In this document: piece by piece, positions 55,518 to 64,000 of the stretch
Layout of the letters: each line of letters opens with the position of its first letter
Numbering within the stretch: position 1 is the first letter of the stretch
Assembly: GCF_035046505.1 (NCBI RefSeq)
Contig: NC_089821.1
Span: 94,686,632-94,750,631, forward strand
DNA: 64,000 nucleotides
From: Tiliqua scincoides
Lineage: Eukaryota > Chordata > Lepidosauria > Squamata > Scincidae
Direction of reading: 5' to 3'
The notes under the pieces: generated by a model
What the model saw: the letters and a program-made list of their open reading frames with translations, nothing else
What the model was told of the DNA's origin: nothing
Database searches by the model: none
Translations under genes and position numbers: made by a program

Positions 55518-56678
55518 GTGCTCTATCATCCAAAAGAAACGAATCCCTGTACCTTTACTCCTGCAACTTCTAACTGATCAAAAGTAGGGCAGGCAAAACA
55601 ATAAATACATGGGAAATCATTCTGCAATATTTCTTGGTTTCCACAGTGGGTATGTTTCATTTCAATAATTGAAGAATCTAACATGCGTCATGCAAATTCA
55701 GCATGGCACTTCAAAAACTATTTACTCAGAAGTTCTAGCTTGGACTTGGGGATGAATATAATACGAACCATTCCTGAATGATTCATGCTAGGTTTTCTAT
55801 TTTAGAGATGAAACTGTGAAAGGGCACATGGGAAAGTTTTTCTTTTCTTTCTTTTTTTTTTTGCCTCTGCTCTGATCCATTTACAGTGTGCTTTGTAAAT
55901 CTAACCACTGCACTCGTTCAGTGAAGAGTTTCCATATGCAAGGGAAGCATTCACCTGAGTATCCAGGTTAGCTACAGTTCTACCTTAAGTCACAAACAGT
56001 GCAAAGTGGGAGCAGCCATGCTTGCTGCCCACTGCCCCCCTGCCCCGACTCACCTCCTAGAAACAATGCTTTGAAGATTTCTTTATAACTATCAACATAT
56101 TGTTCAGATATTTCTGTAATGCAGCAGAGACATTTGGGAGCTAACTATGGGCTTCCCCACCACGCACACACTAAAAAGCTGGAGTCTGAAGCAAAGGGGG
56201 ACATTTCACTACACATTTATGCCTGAGGTTTAGTAAAATTCTCCTTACCCAGGTGCTGAACATAGAAGAACTGGAACCACTAGGTGGCACTGCACAGGGA
56301 AGCTCACTGATGGGGGAATAAAGTATCATTGCCGTTTACATCAACGCGCACGTGACGCCATTGCACCTGGCACGCAGGTAACATCACTTGGTAAATGCTC
56401 CTTCATCTCCACCTGTATTTCAAATAGGAAAAAAAGGCATTGATGTAACATTAAAAGAATACCAATAATACTGTAGCATGTATCAATACCACAATTAAGG
56501 CATAATCATGATGACGATGCTGGGTTGAACTTTGAGTTTTATATCTATATATAAATGAAAATAATCATTTCTCAGGTTTCTCTCATGCAATAGAGTGAAC
56601 CACAGAATTTAATAAAGACCAAAACTTCCTGAGCGATTACGTTTTCAGTAGCTATGGGTACCTGAGCCAAAAAAAGTA

Positions 56679-56730
<52 letters not shown>

Positions 56731-57126
56731 CTACAGACAGCACTTTTTTTTTTCTCTGTTGAAAAATAGCCTGAACTGAAGTCAGCTCACTCTGGGCTAC
56801 ATTCCAGTCAATTCAATGAGACTTGAAATTTCTGGATAAGTGTGCTTTGAATGGAAGCCAAAGAGAGACAACACCTATATGTGATTTGAGATGCCAGCAA
56901 ATGTATCCACACTCAGGCTCAGAGAAGAATTGGAGAAGGGGGGCTCTTAAAATCCTATCTCAAAGGAGAGGTGAGCTTTTCAAGACCCTGAATTCTTCAA
57001 CAGCTTGGATTTAAATATGAACTGGAAAACACTTGCCAGCAGCTTTCTTACTCCCACAAGCCTCTCTGCCTCCAGACATTCCCATTCCCAAAGCACACTC
57101 TCCTACCCACCATCTACTTACTAGTC
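55518..57126. other. mostly unique sequence
   Basis: No coding exon or family recognised apart from the TA array at 56681-56727. Confidence 0.3.
56681..56727. repeat. (TA)n microsatellite
   Basis: Alternating TA run of about 46 bp preceded by CA. Confidence 0.97.
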
Positions 57127-57422
57127 CACTGGTTCTCATACTTTGAGGACCACGGTAAGTTTTTGCAGGGGCAGGAAGTGGATTGTGATTGCATTTTGTC
57201 AGTGTTTAGAAGTACAGAGAACCTTGCAGAGGGCTCCGTGGGGCTCCCCGCACCCCCTTGATTCTGGCAGGTACTCAGGTATGTTTAAAAAAAGCCCCTA
57301 GGTCTTTTAGGCATGATCCTGGGTATTGCATCACTGCCTTCCTTCTTTCCACACCCTTTAAGAGGGAAATGGCATTTGTTCTCAGGCTGGTGGGTTACAA
57401 CCCAACAGTTTGAGAACCACTG
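57127..57422. mobile_element. foldback hAT-like MITE, sibling of 49389-49802
   Basis: Ends are CACTGGTTCTCATAC and AGTTTGAGAACCACTG. Interior GATCCTGGGTATTGCATCAC and GCTGGTGGGTTACAACCC. No duplication was found. Confidence 0.75.
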
Positions 57423-58138
57423 TTCTCAAGGAAGCAAGAAAGACTTTCGGCAGCAATGGAGACATCCATTGTCTTTATCTGTTAGGCCCCATGCATCACT
57501 CCCCTTGGGGCACTGCTCGGAAACACAACTAGGTGAGGAAATAGGAAGGATGGAAAGGGGAAAAAACATTTCTCTTTTCCCTGTACCCCATTGCAGCCAT
57601 TCCTACTTCCAGTGGACCACGATACAAAAGATAGTCATGAGCGCTGTCAAGCTGAGCCAAGTTCTTTTTCAATGGGGGGGGGGGGGAATGACCCAGATCA
57701 TTTCAGAGTTAACTCAGGCTGAGTAGGGAAAATTCGCCCATCTCTATATATAACAACTGACCATCCCCCATACTTGTGTAACAGAGGACTGTTCAGTTGC
57801 AACATTAGACAATTTTCAGGCCAGGCACTGGCTCAGGATCCTGCTCTTCAGAGGGCCTGACGGTCCAGGCTGATCCCTGAAGCCTCTACACCAGTGAAAG
57901 TGGTCTCACTCAATGCACTATCAGGGAGGAGGTGGGGGCAACATAGGGAGGTCAGGGAAAAGCTTTTCTTCGGGGCTCCAGCAACCCTGGGACTGCTCTT
58001 GATACTCATTTTGCTTGTGCAAACCATCCCACTTCTTGACATGAAAACAGCCTTTGCCTCTTTAAGGAAAAAAAAGAGTAAAAGTTTTTCAAAATAGTAG
58101 CACGCCAAACACACCTTTGGCTGCTATTTGTGTTATTT

Positions 58139-58174
<36 letters not shown>

Positions 58175-58257
58175 CACTAGGTCATGTTACATATTTCAGG
58201 TAACATGATTGGGCCTTCAGATTCCTTTAATCAAGTAGCGGTCCTAACCTAGATATA
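57423..58257. other. unclassified DNA with a CA run
   Basis: (CA)n at about 58141-58170 and G13 at 57674-57686. No exon recognised. Confidence 0.35.
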
Positions 58258-58730
58258 CAGGTGGGCCTTTGTACCCACAGATTCCATACCTGAGGTTTCA
58301 ATTATTCATGGATCCACAGATACAGGCCCCCATGCACGCCCCCACAGCCATTAAATTACCTTTGTTGTATTGGAGAAGCGCTTGCAGCACAATATTCTTG
58401 TTTCTCCATCTTGCTTTAACTGAGCTGCCAGTGTGAAGGCACTCAGCCTGTACACCAAAGGGCAACTAACAAGAAACAAGGAGTTCCTGTTAGTCTCTCT
58501 GTAGAGTGCAGGCTAGTTGCCTGCACATTTGGTAGTTCAGTTTAAACAAGATGGTTAAACAAGAACATTGCGCTGCAAGCGCTTCTCCAATATAACGAAA
58601 GTAATGTAATGGGTGTGCGGGGGGGCACTCGGGGGGGGTGCTATCTATATAGCATTCCCCTGCATCTGCCATTTCCTGTATCTGTGGGGAGGGTAGGAAT
58701 GCATCCCCCGTGGATACTGGGGCATGCCTG
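58258..58730. mobile_element. Tigger/pogo-like DNA element
   Basis: The left end CAGGTGGGCCTTTGTACCCA and right end GTGGATACTGGGGCATGCCTG are inverted with TA on both sides, as in Tc1/mariner elements. Interior TGGATCCACAGATACAGGCC pairs with CCTGTATCTGTGG. At 473 bp it has no transposase. Confidence 0.75.
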
Positions 58731-59436
58731 TAGTATACAATGTTGTATGTAGGCAACTTCTGTACATAATGCAGTGTTTGGGAACTGAGCTTGGAAGTGG
58801 GTTCCACGTCTGTTGCGATCCTTCACACCCTTTTAATGCCTCCTCTTCATGACTCCTGCCCTGTGAAAGCCTGTTTTTGGGTCCAGTCCATGGACATTCT
58901 TTCACCTCCTCTTCTCAACAACCTATGACTACATTTCTGCTGGCAATCAATTTATAAGGCTGTGACTGACCATTTGATCATCCAGAAGAAGAAGAAGCAG
59001 CAGCAGCAGCAGCAGCTTGTGTTAAAGGCCAGCATAGTATTCTCTGGCGCTTTCATTTATTTACTTGGTGTTGTTTATGAGTAAGGCTGAGATTCTTGGC
59101 TGTGGACTAAAGGAATCATTCACATTTATTTGCTTCAGAACATGTGGAGTGCATTTGTTTTTTCTGGGACACAATCACATTGTTCATGCTTTGAATAAAG
59201 TACTTAGTGCCAGGCGAGTGCACAAAGATTCAGATCTCTTGCCATAAATAGTGCTATAGTGTTGCGATGAATCAAATGGTTGTTATTTTTCTGAGCATTT
59301 CACTTTGAAAGACGGCTTTTCTGACCATTACTTCTGAAGCTCAGTCATCTGGAAACAGTGTGAAAGAGTTGATATGGTCAGCCAGACCTTGAAGCAGGAG
59401 GTGCTGTGTTTATATACCTGAATGCTTGAGCTTCTC
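58731..59436. other. unique sequence with a trinucleotide run
   Basis: GAA repeats followed by CAG repeats lie at about 58986-59016. No gene recognised. Confidence 0.35.
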
Positions 59437-59448
59437 GAGGCTGCAATG

Positions 59449-59592
59449 GTTGGCAACCTTCAGTCTCGAAAGACTATGGTACAAGCCTACAGCACCCGGT
59501 ATTCCCAGGCGGTCTCCCATCCAAGTACTAACCAGGCCTGACCCTGCTTAGCTTCCAAGATCAGACGAGATTGGGCATGTGCAGGGTAACAA
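59449..59592 (-). mobile_element. 5S rRNA-headed SINE, copy 3
   Basis: The minus strand reads CTCGTCTGATCTTGGAAGCT, AAGCAGGGTCAGGCCTGG, TTAGTACTTGGATGGGAGAC and CGCCTGGGAATACCGGGTGC, nearly canonical 5S rRNA from about position 30 to the 3' end, then the LINE-A tail with the hairpin (59462-59475). The 5S internal promoter is intact by eye. GAGGCTGCAA (59437-59446, 59593-59602) is a 10-bp duplication. No A-tail. Confidence 0.95.
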
Positions 59593-59602
59593 GAGGCTGC
59601 AA

Positions 59603-59918
59603 AGTTGAGGGGAAAATGGGACAATTTTGTCTGCTTAGGTCACAGTAAGGCAGCCTATCAGCTCCTCCCAATGCTGGCTGGCTCTAACTGCTTCCAGGCA
59701 TTGTTTGGGTAACAACCTCTGGCCTTGCCTATGAGTCTCCTTAATCCTGCCTGCTTCCATGCCAGTCTCCCAATCTTCCTGCTACCTCCCCTGCACCCTT
59801 GTTCCACCCCACTTCAGAGAGGCTTCTCAACACGGATTCTCAGTTATGGGCAGCATTGCTGCTGGGTCCCAATGACATTAGGTCCAAACTTTGCTACCAG
59901 CTCCTAATTCATTTATGA
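59603..59918. other. unique sequence
   Basis: Nothing recognised. Confidence 0.3.
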
Positions 59919-59926
59919 CTCTATAC

Positions 59927-60154
59927 CAGCCATTGTCAACCAGTGTGCCATGGCACACTGGTGTGCTGTGGGTGGTCCACAGGTGTGCCACAGGAATTTG
60001 GGGGAACGTCATTTATTAGTAGGGCCAATGGGAATGTGAGTCCCCCAATGGCAGCACAGTGTGCCTTGTCAATTGTCAATAACCTGATGGTGTGCCTTGA
60101 CAATTTTAGTGCCTTATCAGTGTGCCATGAGATTAAAAAGTTTGAAAATCACTG
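59927..60154. mobile_element. hAT-like MITE, TTTTCAACC family, 8-bp duplication intact
   Basis: Ends are CAGCCATTGTCAACC and GTTTGAAAATCACTG. CTCTATAC flanks both sides (59919-59926, 60155-60162). It is reversed relative to the 30.5- and 53.5-kb copies. Confidence 0.95.
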
Positions 60155-60329
60155 CTCTATACTGTCTAAGAAGCTTCACTTGCCACAAGTGGGCTGCCCC
60201 ATCCACCAGTCCACCCACTCCAGGTCCAAAATGCTTTGCAAGCATTGCCTTGAAAGAAATACCTGGAAAGGAAATGCCAGTTGAATACCAATTATCCTAG
60301 GGGTATGGTTTGGGGGTGAGTGGATCATA

Positions 60330-60500
60330 GTTATGACTCCCGGTCAAGGTGATAGAACACACCTGCAGAAGGTCTCAAGTTCAATCACTTTACTCACCAG
60401 TTAAAGGACCTTAAGTAGCAGGGTTGTGAAAGAGCTGAGCTAGATAGCTGCTGCTGGGTTAGATGGGCCAGTGGTCTGACAGCGGAAGGTAGTTTCAAAT
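60330..60500 (+). mobile_element. tRNA-derived SINE, TGCAGAAGGT family, diverged
   Basis: CACCTGCAGAAGGTCTCAAG and TTCAATCACTTTACTCACC, then GAGCTGAGCTAGATAGCTGC, GGGTTAGATGGGCCAGTGGT and CTGACAGCGGAAGGTAG. Confidence 0.75.
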
Positions 60501-61640
60501 GTCCATCACTTTTTTCTCCTCTATTTGCTAAGGGTGCCATGAACTACTTCCTTGAACTTCTCAAGCTGCAAAAGTCAGGAACATTTTGCTATTCTCCCCC
60601 CCCCCCCATTCACCCCGTGGTTGCATTGGGGGAAAAGATCCCTCAAAATCTGTGTGGATACTTACCTTTAGGATGACAGCCAGAGTAACTTTTTTTCCCT
60701 TTATTTAAAAATTTTGTTCTTTAAATACTTTAAATGTAGTGTTGGCTGTTGGCAAGTTCCTTTTGCAACGTGTCACATTATAGAGTGGGAATGGTGGTGG
60801 CTAGAAGCTGGCCTCTGAAGGAAGCTTCATGACCACTCTGACTACATTTATAGAGCATAAAAAGCAGAAAGAAAAGCCATGCAGCTGCTAAGACACCTTA
60901 ATAGTAAGTCCCCAGATGACACTGTCAAAGATTTTTTCACCCTCCCCCAGTTCTTTGCAAAATCTTTTTCGCGCCCACATATACATGCACCAATTTTGAG
61001 CGGAAAGTTCTCACTACAGAACTTTTGGCTCAGCATTACTTTTTATTCATGTCCACATTTCCAGAAATAGTAAAGAGTCATCTTCTATAGATAATGGATT
61101 TTTTCTTTCTGTCTAGAAAATATGAAAGAAAATATGTAAAACTTTGAAAATAAACAGCATGAACATGTCCAGCGGAAATGAGGAGATGTTTGCAGAAAGG
61201 CTTCAAGCTGTGTTTTGTGTGTGTGCGATCAAGAACAGAAATGGCTTTGAAAAACATTGTTCCTATTCTGAAGAACAATGTATACAACTGACCACAAAAT
61301 ATAAACTGAAGTAACCATGAAGCCAAAAGTAAGCATGATGGGTTAAGTGGTGGCGAGGGTGCTGACAAATGCCAAGAAAACTGCAATATTCTGCAAACAA
61401 AACCTGTTCCTCGCCTTTCAAGTGTCGTCTCAGTCAAATGTCAAGAGTGGCACAGGGCACGCAAAGTTTGAAAGCTTTTGTTTCAGAGACAGAGCCTGAG
61501 AGGTTTTTAAAGCTTCATCAAACTTTTTGGTGATACAAACGGATTTGTAGTTTAGTCTCTAAATCAGGAAAGCCAAGCAAGGCTTTCCTCAGCTTCAGAT
61601 GGCCAAAGAACTAAAGAGAAAGTTAACTTGTACTAGTCCA
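60501..61640. other. unique sequence with a 12-C tract
   Basis: C12 at 60596-60607. A 119-codon minus-strand frame (61078-61437) has no motif. Confidence 0.3.
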
Positions 61641-62185
61641 AGTTGCAAACAAGATTCGTAACTCATCACCCTCCCACCTCATTTCTCTTTACTCTCTTCA
61701 TGTCTATTCCCAGATTCAGCATAAGCTGCTTGTTCTTGCCCTCAAAGCCCTCTATCCCCCCCCCCGCCCGCCTCTTGGTTCTCATATTCCTCTCCACTCA
61801 GGCTTGTGTCCTCACTCTTCTAGCTCCACCATCAGCTATTGAAAGCTGTTCTGCTTTTTTAGTCAATTCCATTTCTCCTCTTGCGCTGCCCCTCATGCTT
61901 TAAACTGCCTCCTGATCACTGTGCCTCACTTATATGTCAGAAACTTCTATGAAGCTTTTGGCACAATGCCGTCATCTTCTTTCCTTACTGTAACTAAGCT
62001 TAAATACATGTAGCTGAGACAATGACATCTTCTTCTCCTTCTTATTCCTATCTCCTCTTTCCTTCCCCTTCCTCTGCTGTTTCCATTGCATTTATCTCTA
62101 TTGCCACTCCTTGGGACACTGTCCTGTCCTCTCATTCTATTTAAAATGTCCTATATATTGTTGACACTATATAAACATCATTGTA
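61641..62185 (+). mobile_element. LINE 3' part, L2/CR1 group
   Basis: HKLLVLALKALY-like text (near 61720-61755) matches the FKVLVLTFKALY block of L2 reverse transcriptases. CTTCTATGAAGCTTTTGGCA and the end ATATTGTTGACACTATATAA correspond to the 3' end type seen at 1060-1450. Frames are broken. Confidence 0.5.
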
Positions 62186-62499
62186 GTTATTAGCAGCAGC
62201 AACAGTGTAGCAGAACAACCAAAATGTCCTTCAAAATTGGCCCAGCCATGTCTTGGTGCCATCAAAATCCACATGATGCCAACATGTGTGCTTCTGAACA
62301 CTATGAAGGTGTTTGTGAGATGAGTTCTCTTGTCCAGAATGTTAAGAAGGCACTCTTCTGATTCGTACAGTGCTATACATGTGTGATACAAAACATTTTA
62401 AAGAAAAAGACACTGAAGTCAAATGTATAAAAGAAAGAGATTAGGTGGGAAGATGCATTAAAGGCTCGGCATCAAGAATTACATCAATGCAGACTCACA
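62186..62499. other. unique sequence
   Basis: Nothing recognised. Confidence 0.3.
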
Positions 62500-62932
62500 C
62501 AGATTTTGCTATGCTGGTGTAGTACTGAGACTAACAGCACATTCCTTCCCCCTACCAGCCTATGTGATGAAGTGGCACCAGCAGAGCATGTGCTGTGTAC
62601 AAAAATCATTTTTAATTAACTCCCTGTAAGCCGTCTGGAAGCCCATGGGTCTTCTGCTTAGGACATGGGAGGGAGTGGATTCAGCAGCACTGGTGCACAC
62701 CATATCCTATCCCCCTTCCCAGACCTGATCCACCAACACAGATCTCATTCTAATTTTTGCCAGCAGTTTCGCTGATGTGGGTCTAGTAGATTCATTGAGG
62801 TGGTTGGGATTTCCCTGTGGTAACGGTACAAATGTCCCTTTTCCTTGAGGAGACCTTCAGCAGGATATCGTGCAAGTTGCTGACACCATTGCATTGGCAC
62901 CGGGGGAATTTCGTTAGGATTGGGCTATATAA
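62500..62932. mobile_element. CCCAATCCTA-family element
   Basis: The right end is GTTAGGATTGGGCTATA. Interior ACCATATCCTATCCCCCTTC and CCCAGACCTGATCCACC fit the family. The left end is unclear. Confidence 0.4.
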
Positions 62933-63144
62933 TTCCTGTTTAGTAAAGGTTAAACTTCTGTTGACTCCCCTCCCTCTTGTACATGTATCCTCTCAATAAA
63001 TGTCATTGTGTTTGCACCTATACTCCATCTCACTCATCATTGTTCCATGTCAGTTTTCATTACTGTGTGTCATGAGCAATTGTAAAAGGTCCCTACATGT
63101 ATAGTTGGTCCTTTATGAGTGCATAAGTTATTTACTCAAGCATG
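62933..63144. other. unique sequence
   Basis: Nothing recognised. Confidence 0.3.
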
Positions 63145-63965
63145 CCTGGCGGTGGTGATGATGATAAAAATTTATATCCCACCTTTCCCATGACGAAGCA
63201 AATGCCCAAGGCAGCTTACAGAGCTCAAAATAAATGTACAGTGCATCATAACCATAAGAGAGGGGGGAAAAACACATCATAACAAACCATTAAAACATTA
63301 ATTTTAACAAACACTAAAGCATTAAAAAAAAGGCAGCATTAAAACAGAGCAAAAACCCAACACACACTGTCGAGCCTTTGGAGGGGACCAAATTAGTCCA
63401 CGGAAGCAGTCAAGCCACAGCACTATGACAGAGGCACAAGCCTCAAACAGCCACCTGCCCTCCAAACAGCAGACAAAACAGGTATGATCTGAGCCCTCGC
63501 TGAAATGCCACCAGGGAAGGAGTAGTCCTTAATTCTCCTGGGAGGCGATTCCATAGTTATGGCACTATTGCAGAGAAGGCTTGTCCCTGGCCTGTCACCC
63601 CAGCAGTTTCATGTAGATGTTAAAAAGCATGGGAGAATAAAACCCTGCGGCACTCCGCACTGTAAAGGCCAGGACACTGAGCAAGTGTCCCCCAGCATCA
63701 CCATCTGGAACCTATTGGCCACAAAGGAGTGGCACCACTGCAGAGCAGCACCCTTAAGCTCCAGCTCAGCCAGCCAACCCAGAAGGATACCACGGTTGAT
63801 GGTATCAAAGGCCAACGAGAGGTCCAACAGGAGCAGCATGGATGCTTTGCCCTTATCTAATCCGTGGCGAAGATCATCCATCAAGGCTGTTTCTGTCCCA
63901 CTGACCTTACAGGTTTGTTGTAAGGAGAGCATGAAGATAATGCATGTGAAGTACTTTGCACACAC
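63145..63965 (-). mobile_element. L2-clade LINE with internal deletion of the RT
   Basis: The minus strand reads LLLLDLSLAFDTINRGILL (RT palm), GWLAELELKGAALQW, FQMVMLGDTCSVSWPLQCGV and PQGFIL (VPQG motif), then MLFNIYMKLLG in another frame. It jumps directly to the C-terminal end (AIVP.LWNRLPG and the PSLVAFQRGL block), skipping YADD and about 200 residues. The 3' tail is GTAAGCTGCCTTGGGCATTT and GGTGGGATATAAATTT. It may be one member of a non-autonomous deletion family rather than a private deletion. Confidence 0.85.
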
Positions 63966-64000
63966 AGAAAGCAGTCTATCCTAATGTCAAGTGTCATTAC

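Noticed and set aside
59449-59592. 5S rRNA gene
   Set aside because: It lacks the first roughly 30 bases of 5S, has a LINE tail and target duplications, and is therefore a SINE.
1-64000. CRISPR array, operon, LTR retrotransposon or endogenous retrovirus
   Set aside because: No spaced direct repeats, no prokaryotic gene organisation, and no paired LTRs, gag, pol or env motifs were seen.

Overview
This is vertebrate nuclear DNA, most likely from a squamate reptile (lizard or snake). The reasons are tRNA-derived SINEs of the Squam/Sauria kind, SINEs built on 5S rRNA, L2 and CR1 group LINEs, and many small hAT-like and other MITEs of kinds I recall from squamate genomes. The family names come from memory and no search was run. 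I found no convincing host protein-coding exon, tRNA gene, rRNA gene, CRISPR array, or LTR or retroviral element. The window reads as intergenic or intronic DNA built from nested transposon insertions, with AT-rich unique stretches between them.

1-9 kb: a LINE copy at 1456-2861 with a 5' inversion (twin priming) between 13-bp target duplications, a second copy of the same LINE at 5403-5881, and a tRNA-type SINE split by a hAT MITE (6488-7250). 9-13 kb: a spacer-free perfect 56-bp palindrome inside a larger inverted repeat, then mostly unique DNA. 13-20 kb: a decayed CR1-type LINE, a LINE C-terminal fragment and several MITEs. 20-31 kb: mostly unique DNA with possible conserved non-coding segments, plus one 5S-headed SINE. 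30-38 kb: hAT MITEs with clean 8-bp duplications, a compound tetranucleotide array, and GC-rich elements ending in GAGCCCAATCCT. 38-50 kb: a second near-identical tRNA SINE, a second 5S-headed SINE, and a 506-bp foldback inserted into another MITE. 50-64 kb: a third copy of the LINE, a 5'-truncated L2 whose 298-codon reading frame is still open, a third 5S-headed SINE, a Tigger-like element, and an internally deleted L2.

The most coherent system is a LINE/SINE partnership. All three copies of the LINE (called LINE-A here) and all three 5S-headed SINEs end in the same roughly 30-base tail. The tail carries the LINE stop codon and an AGTCT-TTCG-AGACT hairpin, and no A-rich or microsatellite tail follows it. 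This looks like a 3' recognition hairpin that the SINE took from the LINE.
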